From Thiorhodococcus mannitoliphagus (GTDB lineage Bacteria > Pseudomonadota > Gammaproteobacteria > Chromatiales > Chromatiaceae): a stretch of 44,194 nucleotides of DNA. A program made the translations under genes and the position numbers. The stretch lies in NCBI RefSeq assembly GCF_010915725.1, contig NZ_JAAIJR010000039.1, forward strand, positions 1 through 44,194. Direction: 5' to 3'. Shown here one piece after another: positions 1-9,295 of this stretch (position 1 is its first letter; each line of letters opens with the position of its first letter). The notes beneath the pieces are model-generated. The model was not told the DNA's origin and ran no database searches. It saw only the letters and a program-made list of their open reading frames with translations.

Positions 1-83
1 TTGTTTCCCGATGCGAGCGATGCCGCCCGAAATCCCCCCTAGCCCCCCTTTGCGAAAGGGGGGAAGTTGTTGATGGACGCTTT
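1..83 (+). repeat. MITE-like palindromic element, copy 1 (left end cut by window edge)
   Basis: Matches the copies at 3755-3850, 10395-10491 and 35125-35220. It keeps the inner C6-TTT/AAA-G6 hairpin and the right terminal repeat TTGATGGACGCTTT (70-83). The left terminal repeat lies outside the window. The following CAAAG is a poor match to the CTWAG flank of the other copies. That the window begins inside a multicopy repeat fits a contig break in a draft assembly, which is inference. Confidence 0.85.
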
Positions 84-330
84 CAAAGCTTGCGTGGAGA
101 CGGCCCCCCGTCCTCTTAAAGAGCCGGCGGGTATTTCCTTTCCCGGGAATCGCCTAAGAGCGTCTATCCCTGGCTGGCTCAGCCGCCAGCGAGCCCAAGC
201 TAGACCAGCGAGGCACCCAGCACCTGAGCGATGGCGCAGCGACAGGACAGACTCGGCCCCCCCGACGATCAGCTTGGCTCCCTGCATCAGCAAACGCCCG
301 ACAAGCTCACCCCCAGCGCGTGGATGCCGC

Positions 331-1860
331 TCAGCGCCGCCGCGTCCCGCCGCCCAGCAGGGAGCCCATGATGCCACGCACCAGTTGGCGCCCGATCTGC
401 GTGCCCAGGGAGCGCATCGCACTGCTCGCGAAGGCCTCGATGGGGCTCTGCCGTCCACTGGAGCGCCCGCTGCTCTGGCGCCGCGCCTTGGACTGGGGCG
501 CAGGCTTATCAGCGCCGCCGAAATCGTCGGAGAGGTCCCGAATCTCGGGCGCGGCGCTGGCCGCTGCCGCCTGCTTGGCGCGCTCCTCGAGGATCTCGTA
601 GGCGGAGACACGGTCCACCGCGGCGTCATAGACACCGCTGACGAGCGATTGCGCCACAACCGCCGCGCGCTCCGCTGCGGTGATAGGCCCGAGGCGGCTG
701 CCTGGCGGCGCGATCAGGACGCGCTGGACCATGCCGGGGATGCCCTCAGCATCGAGGGTCGAGACCAGCGCCTCGCCGACGCCCAAGGCCGTGATGGCCG
801 TCGCGGTATCCAGGTCCGGATTCTGCCGAAAGGTCTCGGCGGCCACGCGCACCGCCTTCTGATCCTTGGGCGTGTAGGCCCTGAGCGCATGCTGCACGCG
901 GTTTCCGAGCTGCCCCAGCACGGCTTCCGGAACATCGAGCGGGTTCTGGGTGACGAAGTAGACGCCCACGCCCTTGGAGCGGATGAGCCGCACCACCTTC
1001 TCGATCTTGTCCAGCAGCACCTTGGGCGCGTCATCGAACATCAGATGGGCCTCGTCGAAAAAGAGCACCATCTTGGGTTTGTCCGGATCACCGACCTCGG
1101 GGAGTTCCTCGAACAGCTCCGAGAGCAGCCACAGGAGGAAGATGGAGTAGAGCGCCGGGGTGTGGATCAGCTTGTCCGCGGCCAGGACGTTGATGTAGCC
1201 GCGACCCTGCTCGTCCGTCTGCATCATGTCCTGAAGCACGAGGGCGGGCTCGCCGAAGAGGCGCTCTCCGCCCTGCTGCTCCAGCACCAGCAGACGCCGC
1301 AAGATGGCACCAACGCTCGCCTTGGAGACATTGCCGTAACGGGTTTGAAGCGTGCTGGCATTGTCGGCCACATGGGACAAGAGCGCGCGCAGGTCCTTGA
1401 GATCCAGCAGCAGCCAACCATTTTCGTCAGCCAGGTGGAAGGCAATGTTGATGACGCCCTCTTGCACCTCGTTGAGATTCAGCAGGCGAGACAGCAGCAT
1501 GGGACCCAGCTCGCTCAAGGTGGTGCGGACAGGATGTCCCTGCTCGGCGAGGATGTCCCAGAACATGACGGGATTGGCGCTATAGTCGAAACCCTCCTCC
1601 TGCTCGAGCCCCATCTCCGCTGCCCGCTCGGCGACGCGCGCATTGCCACCCCCGGGCTGGCTGATGCCCGAGAGATCGCCCTTGATATCGGCCAGGAAGA
1701 CGGGGACACCCATGCGACTGAATTGCTCTGCCAGGCGCTGTAGGGTCACGGTCTTGCCCGTTCCGGTCGCCCCGGCGACCAGGCCGTGACGGTTGGCCAT
1801 GCGCGCGAGGATGGAAATGCCTTGCTCGCCCTGCTTACCGACGAGAATGGAAGTTGTCAT
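331..1860 (-). CDS. HerA-like ATPase/helicase (DUF853, YjgR family)
   Basis: The 509-residue protein begins MTTSILVGKQ. This start is preferred over an upstream in-frame ATG because GGAG lies about 8 nt before it. A Walker A motif GATGTGKT sits near residue 35 and a Walker B stretch VLFFDEAH lies in the middle. This is the layout of the HerA/FtsK-like cytoplasmic ATPases annotated DUF853 or YjgR. The C-terminal tail is rich in Ala, Arg, Ser and Gly and ends GGGTRRR. The gene stands alone, divergent from the rhodanese gene at 1999 with 138 bp between them, and has no NurA nuclease partner beside it, so a role in end resection is not supported. Family assignment is firm; the cellular function of YjgR proteins is not well established. 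Confidence 0.9.
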   Translation of the reverse strand: MTTSILVGKQGEQGISILARMANRHGLVAGATGTGKTVTLQRLAEQFSRMGVPVFLADIKGDLSGISQPGGGNARVAERAAEMGLEQEEGFDYSANPVMFWDILAEQGHPVRTTLSELGPMLLSRLLNLNEVQEGVINIAFHLADENGWLLLDLKDLRALLSHVADNASTLQTRYGNVSKASVGAILRRLLVLEQQGGERLFGEPALVLQDMMQTDEQGRGYINVLAADKLIHTPALYSIFLLWLLSELFEELPEVGDPDKPKMVLFFDEAHLMFDDAPKVLLDKIEKVVRLIRSKGVGVYFVTQNPLDVPEAVLGQLGNRVQHALRAYTPKDQKAVRVAAETFRQNPDLDTATAITALGVGEALVSTLDAEGIPGMVQRVLIAPPGSRLGPITAAERAAVVAQSLVSGVYDAAVDRVSAYEILEERAKQAAAASAAPEIRDLSDDFGGADKPAPQSKARRQSSGRSSGRQSPIEAFASSAMRSLGTQIGRQLVRGIMGSLLGGGTRRR

Positions 1861-1998
1861 TGACAGCACTCCGTGTAGTTCTGGTAACTCGTGTCCGGCC
1901 GCGAGTATAACCGTCACCCTTCGCACGCTGCCTGTAGGGCGTATCTTGATCCTGGCGGCCCTGATGTATTCCGATTTCCAATACCGAGAGAGACGACC

Positions 1999-2445
1999 AT
2001 GCTGTACAAGAGACTTCGTTGGCTGACACTCCTGCTTGTCGCGCTTCTGCTGACCGTTGGCTGCTCAGAGGCCGCAGGACCGAACCTAAGCGCCGAGGAT
2101 GCCCTCGCCAAGGCGCAAGCGGGCGAGATCACCCTGATCGACATCCGCACACCCGGCGAGTGGCGTCAGACCGGCATCGCCACGGTAGCCAAGCGGGTCG
2201 ACATGGCTGACCCCAAGGGCCCCTCCGCTTTTCTGAGCAAGCTGCTCAAGGAAATGGGAGGCGACAAGTCGGCCCCGATCGCCCTGATCTGCCGCACCGG
2301 CAACCGCAGCACCTACCTGCAAGAGCAGCTACAATCCATCGGCTTCACCAACGTCTACAACGTGCCCGAGGGCATGGCCGGCAGCAAGGCGGGGCCTGGC
2401 TGGATCCGAAGCGGCCTGCCGATGAAACCCTGCTCCGACTGCTGA
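1999..2445 (+). CDS. Rhodanese-domain lipoprotein
   Basis: A 148-residue protein. The N-terminus MLYKRLRWLTLLLVALLLTVGC is a lipoprotein signal with lipobox LTVGC (Cys 22), so the product should be anchored facing the periplasm. One rhodanese domain follows. It includes TLIDIRTPGEW early in the fold and the active-site loop CRTGNRS, whose Cys would carry the persulfide in sulfur transfer. The start is the ATG at 1999, preceded by a purine-rich GAGAGACG; the frame is open further upstream but nothing there resembles the family. Periplasmic rhodaneses are common in sulfur-oxidising bacteria, which fits the host, but the substrate cannot be read from sequence. It is followed 21 bp later by a membrane protein gene, probably in the same transcript. 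Confidence 0.88.
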   Translation: MLYKRLRWLTLLLVALLLTVGCSEAAGPNLSAEDALAKAQAGEITLIDIRTPGEWRQTGIATVAKRVDMADPKGPSAFLSKLLKEMGGDKSAPIALICRTGNRSTYLQEQLQSIGFTNVYNVPEGMAGSKAGPGWIRSGLPMKPCSDC

Positions 2446-2466
2446 ACCTAAAGGACGGCCGACTCC

Positions 2467-3081
2467 ATGCTGATCCACGTCGACGAGGCGACTCGCAAAG
2501 CGGCCAAGGCACCACATGAGCTGGCGATGGTCAATCTCATTGTCTTCAACCTGCTGATCGGCGTGGCCTTGCTGGCGGGATCCATGGCGCAGCCGGATTC
2601 GGTGCTCGGACGCTTCAAGTGGGTCGCGATCGCGGCCCCACTGACACTGTCCCTCATGGTGATCGGCCTGACCTGGCTGCGCGCATCACGCCCTGGACGA
2701 CTGCCTTGGTTCGTCGCCGTCCATTGGCGGCTCTCCGCAGAGCGATACAGGCTGTTGATCGCGGCCTATGTCCTCTGCGGCGGCTTGCTGAGCCTCGGCT
2801 GGCTGGGCGCGACGACAGAGGCCGAGATCGCGGCGCAGATCCGCGATCTACCGCCGGCCATGCAGGAAATGCAAAGACACAAACTGGAGTCACAGCACCT
2901 CGGCGAAGTCGTTTGGGCGCGCATCGGCGTCGTTCCGCTGCTGATCGCCGTGATGGTCAGCATCATGCTCGAGTCGGGCGCCATCTACCAGGCGGGCCAG
3001 GGCGAGGTCTCGGACAGCCTGGCCCGGCGCTTACCGCCACCGACCGGCCTCGAGCGCCTTGATGAGCCCGCGCCGCCATAG
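2467..3081 (+). CDS. Hypothetical membrane protein
   Basis: A 204-residue protein not assigned to a named family. Four hydrophobic segments are visible, at roughly residues 22-41, 52-70, 95-115 and 152-170, with a polar amphipathic stretch between the third and fourth (EAEIAAQIRDLPPAMQEMQRHKLES). The C-terminus is proline-rich. It lies 21 bp after the rhodanese lipoprotein gene on the same strand, so the two may be co-expressed. No catalytic motif is evident. Confidence 0.75.
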   Translation: MLIHVDEATRKAAKAPHELAMVNLIVFNLLIGVALLAGSMAQPDSVLGRFKWVAIAAPLTLSLMVIGLTWLRASRPGRLPWFVAVHWRLSAERYRLLIAAYVLCGGLLSLGWLGATTEAEIAAQIRDLPPAMQEMQRHKLESQHLGEVVWARIGVVPLLIAVMVSIMLESGAIYQAGQGEVSDSLARRLPPPTGLERLDEPAPP

Positions 3082-3189
3082 CCCATGCGCCAATATCCGC
3101 GATGGACAGTCCGCATCCAGCCAATCCGCGGCTGTGCGTCGCTCCGTTTTCCCACACACCAAGCAAAACCAACGCATAGAGGAATCACC

Positions 3190-3753
3190 ATGTCTAAGCT
3201 CACCGCCATCACCACAGCGCTCGTGCTCGCTGCAAGCGCAGCCCCCGCCTTCGCGGAGAATCCCAAGGTCGCCATGGACGTCAGCATCGCCGGCGAGCCT
3301 GCTGGCACCATCACCCTGGAACTCTTCGCGGATGTCGCACCCAAGACCGCGGAGAATTTCCGCGCGCTCTGCACCGGCGAGAAGGGGGACGACCTGAGCT
3401 ACGCGGGCAGCCCCTTCCACCGCATCATCCCCGGCTTCATGGTCCAGGGTGGAGATTTCACCAACGGCAACGGCACCGGCGGCAAGTCGATCTACGGGGA
3501 GAAGTTCGCCGACGAGAATTTCGATCTCGATTTCACCGGCCCGGGCCAGCTGGCGATGGCCAATGCTGGCCCCAACACCAATGGCTCGCAGTTCTTCATC
3601 ACCCTTGCAGCGACCCCCTGGCTGAGCGGCAAGCACGTCGTCTTCGGCAAGGTGGTGGACGGCATGGATGTCGTGAAGACCATGGAGCAGCAGGGCTCGC
3701 GGTCTGGTCGAACCAGCTCTGAGGTGACGCTCGAGTCCTGTCGTCAGCTCTAA
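3190..3753 (+). CDS. Exported cyclophilin-type peptidyl-prolyl isomerase
   Basis: A 187-residue protein with a classical signal peptide ending APAFA-EN, so it is probably periplasmic. The mature part is one cyclophilin domain that catalyses cis-trans isomerisation of X-Pro bonds. Diagnostic stretches are [16 protein letters not shown], with the catalytic Arg and Phe-Met-Gln region, and [10 protein letters not shown], followed by [12 protein letters not shown]. The start at 3190 is set by GAGGAATC just upstream and by the signal peptide. The TAA stop at 3751-3753 lies inside the CTAAG direct repeat that flanks MITE-like copy 2. Confidence 0.93.
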   Translation: MSKLTAITTALVLAASAAPAFAENPKVAMDVSIAGEPAGTITLELFADVAPKTAENFRALCTGEKGDDLSYAGSPFHRIIPGFMVQGGDFTNGNGTGGKSIYGEKFADENFDLDFTGPGQLAMANAGPNTNGSQFFITLAATPWLSGKHVVFGKVVDGMDVVKTMEQQGSRSGRTSSEVTLESCRQL

Positions 3754-3754
3754 G

Positions 3755-3850
3755 AAAGCGCTCATCAATTGTTTCCCGATGTGAGCGATCCCGTCCAAAA
3801 TCCCCCCTGGCCCCCTTTGCGAAAGGGGGGAAGTTGTTGAGGGTCACTTT
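3755..3850 (+). repeat. MITE-like palindromic element, copy 2
   Basis: This 96-bp element has terminal repeats AAAGCGCTCATCAA and TTGAGGGTCACTTT. It is flanked by direct CTAAG at 3750-3754 and 3851-3855, and contains a central C/G hairpin with loop GCG. The left CTAAG contains the TAA stop of the cyclophilin gene. It carries no coding capacity of its own. Confidence 0.88.
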
Positions 3851-3869
3851 CTAAGCAGACAAGCCTGCG

Positions 3870-3898
3870 GCGGCATGCACCTCATAGGTGCATGCCGC
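3870..3898. terminator. Perfect 13-bp hairpin downstream of cyclophilin gene
   Basis: The arms GCGGCATGCACCT and AGGTGCATGCCGC are perfect complements around a CAT loop. The position, just after the cyclophilin gene and the MITE-like element, suits a transcription end. No T-run follows on the plus strand, so rho-independent termination is uncertain. Confidence 0.5.
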
Positions 3899-4558
3899 GC
3901 ACCGGAGACGGGCACTTTGTCGATCGGCCTGCGTTTGCTCGCAAGTTGGGAAACCGTCCACAGACGTCACCGGCAGTGGGTGTGATGATGCTTTCCAAGA
4001 TGACCCAGTCGGAGCCGCTGGCAGCCTTTGCAGCAGGGCTCGGCCATTGACTGATGCCGCTCTGGCCTTGAATTCAGAAACGCCCGGCATGACATTTGCT
4101 TTACAGGCGCTACCAAAGCGTTTTCGCACAGACCGAGGATCCAAAGATGCCCTATCGCGATCAAGCTTCAACGCAAAGCAGCGCAGAGCAGCCGTACTTC
4201 AGCTCGCATTGGGATCGCGAGCAGCCAGCGTTGCAGCTCCAACCTTGGGCCGAGTCGTACCAAGGTGCGCAGGTCGCCAACCGGTTCGGCAAATTCGAGC
4301 GGCAAATAGAGGCCGATGTCCTGAGCAGTCTCAACCCCTTTTGCGGCTGAATCCATTCCGCATCGACATCAGGCGCCGGCCGGCCCTCGCATCCGGCGCC
4401 CATTTCGTAAAGACTGTCGCAATGACGCGACGACGCCTTCATGAGCGTTACATCGCGACCATGCTCGGCCCAGACTCGACGCCGGGCCGGCTGAGCACAT
4501 CAGATCTCACAGGCACCCACAGCACCCGCCGCTGGCGACAGCGTGACCCCATGCTCGC
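3899..4558. other. Gene-poor 660-bp gap
   Basis: Open frames exist on both strands here, but none shows a recognisable domain, a good ribosome site or family-like composition. The longest plus-strand frame is rich in Arg, Ser and Cys in the way of a chance reading. A decayed gene cannot be excluded. Confidence 0.5.
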
Positions 4559-5512
4559 CTAGTCGTCATTCTTGATCCGCAGAAAGCGCGCAAAGCGCGG
4601 GATGCCTCGCTCCGTGCGCCCCTGGTATCTGAAGGTGATCAAACTACCGATCGCCGGCGGCGAACGGCGCTCCGCGTCGCTAAAGCCGGTCCCGACACGA
4701 AACCGCTGTCCGTCCTCGTCTTCAACGACCAGCGCCCCGAGCATTCCCTGCAGTCGCCCCCGCCCCGGGACATGCCCGACGACGCGTGCCTCAGCATCCA
4801 AGTATGACTTGACCTTGAGCAGATACGCCGAGCGACCCGCACGGTAGCGCGCATCGCCCCAGTGGAGCACCAGGCCCTCGCCCCCGCGCGCTTCAACAGC
4901 GCGCAGCCGCGCCATGAGGTCCGCGTGATCGCCAACGGCCTGCTGATCGACGGCCGCAAGATAGGCGCTGCCGGATGCCGCAACCACATCCCCGAGCGCG
5001 GCCAGCCGAGCGCTGAAGGGGCCGCCAAGCGTCGGCACATCGAAGGCCATGAATCTGACCTTGCGCCACGCATCGGGGTCCGGCTCTAGGCGTCTCACGA
5101 TGCCGGAGACCCACTCGAAGGCCCCACGACTGCCCCATAGCTCGCCATCCAAGGGGGTCTTCGGAAAGTCGCGCGTAAACCAGCCGGGCGCATGGATCAA
5201 CGTCCCACCACGACTGATCAGACGCTCGCCATCCCAGTAGGCCCGCACGCCGTCGAGCTTCTCGCTCACCCAGTAGCCGGCGAGATCCATCCCCTCCTGA
5301 TAGACCGCGGCGAGCATGAGGTCCGGCGGTCGAACAGGGTCGGCTTCGGCGCTCGCGGCATCGCCCCCAAGATCGCTCGCCCCAGCCTGCTCGGGAGTCG
5401 ATCTATGCTTGCTTGGGTGAGGGTCTGGCTGAGTGACTGCGCCCGCGAAGGGACCCTGCAGAGCGAGCAGAATCGCGAGCCAAGAGCAGTGAGAGGTTGA
5501 GATGAGTCGCAC
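4559..5512 (-). CDS. Secreted ATP-dependent DNA ligase (Lig E-like)
   Basis: A 317-residue protein with an N-terminal hydrophobic signal (residues 9-25, ending near FAGAVTQ). A low-complexity linker follows, then a minimal ligase: adenylation motif I EKLDGVRA with Lys85 as the expected AMP-bound residue, motif III MAFDVP, motif IV EGLVLHW, motif V LLKVKSY, and an OB-fold with ITFRYQGRTERGIPRFARF. This matches the small exported ATP ligases of proteobacteria that seal nicks in the periplasm. They have been linked by others to DNA uptake, but no competence genes are visible here. The start is GTG at 5512 with GGAGG six bases before it. Confidence 0.9.
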   Translation of the reverse strand: MRLISTSHCSWLAILLALQGPFAGAVTQPDPHPSKHRSTPEQAGASDLGGDAASAEADPVRPPDLMLAAVYQEGMDLAGYWVSEKLDGVRAYWDGERLISRGGTLIHAPGWFTRDFPKTPLDGELWGSRGAFEWVSGIVRRLEPDPDAWRKVRFMAFDVPTLGGPFSARLAALGDVVAASGSAYLAAVDQQAVGDHADLMARLRAVEARGGEGLVLHWGDARYRAGRSAYLLKVKSYLDAEARVVGHVPGRGRLQGMLGALVVEDEDGQRFRVGTGFSDAERRSPPAIGSLITFRYQGRTERGIPRFARFLRIKNDD

Positions 5513-5642
5513 GCATGGCCTCCGTTAGAACTTCCCTGGCAGGGAAGACTAGCCGAGAGGGCTTGCGTCGACAACTTATCGTGTAAAACCATCTGTATCA
5601 ATGACGGCGCGGGAGCTGGAAGCGGCAGCCCTTGGCGCAAGA

Positions 5643-8141
5643 TCAAGCGCTAGCTTGGTCGCGGTCGGCATCGGGTCGTGGAGACCCGCTAACCGCAGCC
5701 ACCACGCGCTCCATCACCGCCTGATTCAATGCCTCGTAGCTGCGCGCGCCCGGCTCGACGGCGGGTAGGAAGCTGACCTCGATCGGTGCGAAGGCCGTGG
5801 GCAACCAGGAGCCGCTAGGCAGGGCCTGCCAGGCGCCCTTGATGGCCACCGGCACGACCGGCACACCCAATTCACGGCTCAAGATGGCGTAGGTCTTACG
5901 GAACGGGGCCACGGTGCCGTCTTTACTGCGGGTTCCCTCCGGAAAGAGGATGAGGTTGCAGCCTTGGCGCAGGACCTCCGAGAGGTTCTGTAAGGCGTGC
6001 TGGAGATCGCGCTCCAGGTCCAGCACGATGACGTTGTTACGCGCTGCGAGGAAGCGGAGCCAAGGCTTGTTGACGTGCTTGGCCTTGGCGAAGAAATAGG
6101 TCCGCTTCATGGTCGCATTGTCCAGGAAGGCGGCGACGAAGAGGCCATCCAGAAAACTCTGATGGTTGGGCGCCAGGATGCAGGAGCCAGCCGGAAGATT
6201 CTCCAGCCCCGTGGCACTCAAGCGGAAATAGGCGCGAGCCAGCAGGGCCATGCCGTGGCGCAGCGGATTGTGCGCGGCCCAACTGCGCGGCAAATGGATC
6301 TCGCTGCGCTCTTTCAGGATCTCCGCCCACTCCACCACAGAGACGGCCATTTTCGTCTTCTTGTCGCGGATAAAATCGGCAATGCGCTCCACCGTCGGGT
6401 GATCCATCAAGGTCTCGTCAGACACACCGACACCAAAGGTGGCCTGCAGGAAGGACTGCAGTCCGACGCGGTCGAGTGAGTCGAGCCCAAGGTCCAGCTC
6501 CAGGTGATCGCCGGCATAGACCGCGCAGTCCTTCTGTTGCTGAAGGAATTGTTGAATCGTCTTGTACTCGGGATAGTCCGGCTCCGCGCAGTCAGCCGTT
6601 CGGGTCTCGTTCGACGCCACCATGTCGGGCAGCAAGAAGCGCTTCAGCTTACCCAACCGCGTCTTGGGGAGCTCTTCTCCCAGCAAGTGCAGTTTCAGGA
6701 CCTTCTTGTATGGCGTAACCGCCTTGTTATAGGGCGCCAGTACCTGCTCGTTGAGGGTTTTCTGGAGATCGGCGATGCCCTGTTCCCGTGCCTTGCGGAA
6801 GTCCGGCACCACAGCGGCCTCCAGGCTGTCCTGATGCTGGAACACGGCCACTTCACTGATGAGGTCGGTCGAGGCAGAGAGCTTTGCCTCGATCTCGACT
6901 GGATTGATGTTCTTGCCGCTGGGCAAGACGATAATCTCCTTCTTGCGACCGGTGACATGCAGGGCGCCCGCCTCGTCCAGATAGCCCAAATCGCCGGTGT
7001 GCAACCAGCCGTCCTTGACCACTGCGGCGGTTTCTTCCGGGCGCCTGTAATAGCCCTGCATGACGTTGCGACCACGGGTGATGATCTCGCCATCGACAAT
7101 GCGCACCTCATTGCAGGACATCGGACGGCCAGCAGCACCGAGTGTGGACTCGCCAGGGCGGGTGAAGGTGATCATGGGTGCCGCCTCGGTCATGCCGAAG
7201 CCTTCCAGCACCTCGAAACCGAGGGTCGTCAGATCGCGAAAGACATCCTCATCCAGCTTGGCACCACCGCTGACCAAAAAGCGAATCTGGCCACCAAAAC
7301 GCGCATGCACCTTGGCGAAGAGTCGTTTGGAGAAGGCACGGGAATTGATCTTGGCGGCCAGTTGGAACAGCAGACGGGTCAGGCGACTGGCATTGATCTT
7401 GTCTTTGATCGACTTGGTGATCAGCTGATAGAGGCGCGGCACGCCGATCATGATCGTCACCTGATTGTCGTTCAGCGCCCGCAGCATGTCCTCCGATGCC
7501 AGGGACGGCGAAAAGACGCAGGTACCGCCGGTGTATAGCGGCGCCATGAGCGCGCCCAGCAAGGGAAAGATGTGGTGCAGCGGCAGCAGCGCCAGGGTAC
7601 GTTGCCCGGGGGTGTAGATGGGCACGTCCTCTGAGATCGATTCGAGATTGGCCAGCAGGTTGTCCCAGCTGAGCATGACCCCCTTGGGGCTCCCGGTTGT
7701 GCCCGAGGTGTAGATCAGCAGCAGGGTCTTGTCGAGCGCTGGCGCCGGCAAGGGCTCAGCCTTGCGATCGGCAGCAGTCAAATCCAGGTCGTCCAGCACC
7801 AGAACCGAAGGCTGATGACCGCTCGCTCCCATGGCTTGAGCCAAGACCTCGTGGGTGCTCTTGGAGCAGAACACCAGCGAAGGTGTGCAGTCACGCAGAA
7901 TATGGGCGACATCCTCCGCCGAACTCATGAAGTCGATGGGGACCAGGGTGCAGCCCTGCTTCAGGCCCGCGTAGAAGGCGTAGACCCAATCGAGCCGATT
8001 TTCGGCGAAGATCGCCACCTTGTCGCAAGGGACTTTGGGAAACTGACGCGACACTGCGTCGATACGCGCGAGCAACTCGCGATAACCGACATGTTGATCC
8101 TTCCAAATGAGAGCAGGTACTTGGTGTTGTCCCAGGAGCAT
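5643..8141 (-). CDS. Acyl-activating enzyme / ACP / PlsC acyltransferase fusion (Aas-like)
   Basis: An 832-residue three-domain protein. Residues 1-500 are an AMP-binding acyl-CoA/acyl-ACP synthetase with P-loop YTSGTTGSPKG (144-154), GFGMTEA (about 315), HTGDLGYLD (381-389) and a Lys in KTRLGKLKR. Residues about 525-595 are a phosphopantetheine carrier with GLDSL (Ser556). Residues about 615-825 are a PlsC 1-acylglycerol-phosphate acyltransferase with NHQSFLDG (659-666) and FPEGTRS (733-739). It probably activates fatty acids, loads them on its own carrier and transfers them to lysophospholipid. The order differs from E. coli Aas, where the acyltransferase comes first and no carrier domain is built in. 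The gene is divergent from the cysB-like gene. Confidence 0.9.
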   Translation of the reverse strand: MLLGQHQVPALIWKDQHVGYRELLARIDAVSRQFPKVPCDKVAIFAENRLDWVYAFYAGLKQGCTLVPIDFMSSAEDVAHILRDCTPSLVFCSKSTHEVLAQAMGASGHQPSVLVLDDLDLTAADRKAEPLPAPALDKTLLLIYTSGTTGSPKGVMLSWDNLLANLESISEDVPIYTPGQRTLALLPLHHIFPLLGALMAPLYTGGTCVFSPSLASEDMLRALNDNQVTIMIGVPRLYQLITKSIKDKINASRLTRLLFQLAAKINSRAFSKRLFAKVHARFGGQIRFLVSGGAKLDEDVFRDLTTLGFEVLEGFGMTEAAPMITFTRPGESTLGAAGRPMSCNEVRIVDGEIITRGRNVMQGYYRRPEETAAVVKDGWLHTGDLGYLDEAGALHVTGRKKEIIVLPSGKNINPVEIEAKLSASTDLISEVAVFQHQDSLEAAVVPDFRKAREQGIADLQKTLNEQVLAPYNKAVTPYKKVLKLHLLGEELPKTRLGKLKRFLLPDMVASNETRTADCAEPDYPEYKTIQQFLQQQKDCAVYAGDHLELDLGLDSLDRVGLQSFLQATFGVGVSDETLMDHPTVERIADFIRDKKTKMAVSVVEWAEILKERSEIHLPRSWAAHNPLRHGMALLARAYFRLSATGLENLPAGSCILAPNHQSFLDGLFVAAFLDNATMKRTYFFAKAKHVNKPWLRFLAARNNVIVLDLERDLQHALQNLSEVLRQGCNLILFPEGTRSKDGTVAPFRKTYAILSRELGVPVVPVAIKGAWQALPSGSWLPTAFAPIEVSFLPAVEPGARSYEALNQAVMERVVAAVSGSPRPDADRDQASA

Positions 8142-8346
8142 AGGTCGCGGTCTTCGTCTGCAATGATGAGTGCCGGATGATAAGCCAAAACGACAATCCG
8201 CAATCCCCGCCGGCCGCGCAAGGCGGATTTCGATCGGTAAAACCGGATGGGTGTCGCCTCAGCGGCACCATACTCAGCGGAAGTCAGGCTGGAGTTCAGG
8301 CGCGCGGGCTCCGGTCAACCCAGGCCATTCAGCGGACACAGCCTGC

Positions 8347-9288
8347 ATGAACCTTCAGCAGCTCCGATACATCCATGAAGTGGCTCGCCAGAGGCTCAAT
8401 GTCTCAGCGGCCGCGGAGGCACTCTTCACCTCCCAGCCCGGTGTCTCCAAGCAGATCCGCCAGCTCGAGGACGAGCTTGGAATCGACATCTTCACCCGCC
8501 AGGGCAAGCGGCTGGTGGCGATCACCGAACCTGGTCGGGAAGTGCTGGCCATCGCCGCGCGCATGCTGAGGGATCTCGACAATCTCAAGCAGGTGGGCGC
8601 GGAGTTCAGCGCGGAGTCGGCGGGCACGCTCGCCATCGCGACCACGCACACTCAGGCTCGCTATGTCCTGCCGCCCGTCATCCAGGCCTTCATCGGCCGC
8701 TACCCGGAGGTCGCGCTCTCGCTGCAGCAAGGGAATCCGCCCCAGGTCTGCGAGCTGGTCCGGGCCGGGGAGGCGGATCTGGTCATCGCGACCGAATCCG
8801 TGGCCGACTACGCCGAGCTGCTGAGCCTACCCTGCTACGAATGGAATCACTGCGTCATCGCACCGCGCGACCATCCCATTCTGAGCGGCCAGCCGCTGAG
8901 CCTGGAGCAGATCGCACACTGGCCGATCGTCACCTACGACTCCGCCTTCACCGGCCGCAATCAGATCAACCGCGCCTTCCAGAGCCACGGGTTGGAGGCG
9001 CGCGTCGTGCTCACGGCCTTGGACGCCGACGTCATCAAGACCTATGTGCGCATGGGGCTCGGCATCGGGATCGTGGCGCGCATGGCCTACGATCCCGAGA
9101 TGGACCTGGGCCTGGGGATGCGCGACGCCAGCCACCTCTTCGACTCCAGCGTCACCCACCTCGGCATCCGCCGCAACGCCTGGCTGCGCGGCTATATCTA
9201 CGACTTCATCGAGTTCTTCGCCCCCCATCTGACGCGCAAGGTGATCGACCTGGCGATGAGCGGAGACGGCAGCGACTACGCCATCTGA
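8347..9288 (+). CDS. cysB: CysB-family LysR-type transcriptional regulator
   Basis: A 313-residue protein that starts MNLQQLRYIHEVARQRLNVS. The helix-turn-helix spans residues 1-60 (AAEALFTSQPGVSKQIRQLEDELG, in two adjacent parts), followed by a LysR substrate-binding domain. The wording TSQPGVSKQIRQLE, the ATTHTQARYVLP segment and VIKTYVRMGLGIGIVA are typical of CysB/Cbl, which controls sulfur assimilation in response to N-acetylserine and sulfate. The start is chosen by homology of the first residues to the family; the frame is open for 59 codons further upstream. The upstream gene is divergent with about 200 bp between, room for an autoregulated promoter. Confidence 0.9.
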   Translation: MNLQQLRYIHEVARQRLNVSAAAEALFTSQPGVSKQIRQLEDELGIDIFTRQGKRLVAITEPGREVLAIAARMLRDLDNLKQVGAEFSAESAGTLAIATTHTQARYVLPPVIQAFIGRYPEVALSLQQGNPPQVCELVRAGEADLVIATESVADYAELLSLPCYEWNHCVIAPRDHPILSGQPLSLEQIAHWPIVTYDSAFTGRNQINRAFQSHGLEARVVLTALDADVIKTYVRMGLGIGIVARMAYDPEMDLGLGMRDASHLFDSSVTHLGIRRNAWLRGYIYDFIEFFAPHLTRKVIDLAMSGDGSDYAI

Positions 9289-9295
9289 GACCTGC

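Noticed and set aside
67-1743. Long open frame on the plus strand opposite the HerA-like gene
   Set aside because: It is the antisense of a clearly conserved gene, with Arg/Gln/His-rich content and no domain. High GC makes such frames common here.
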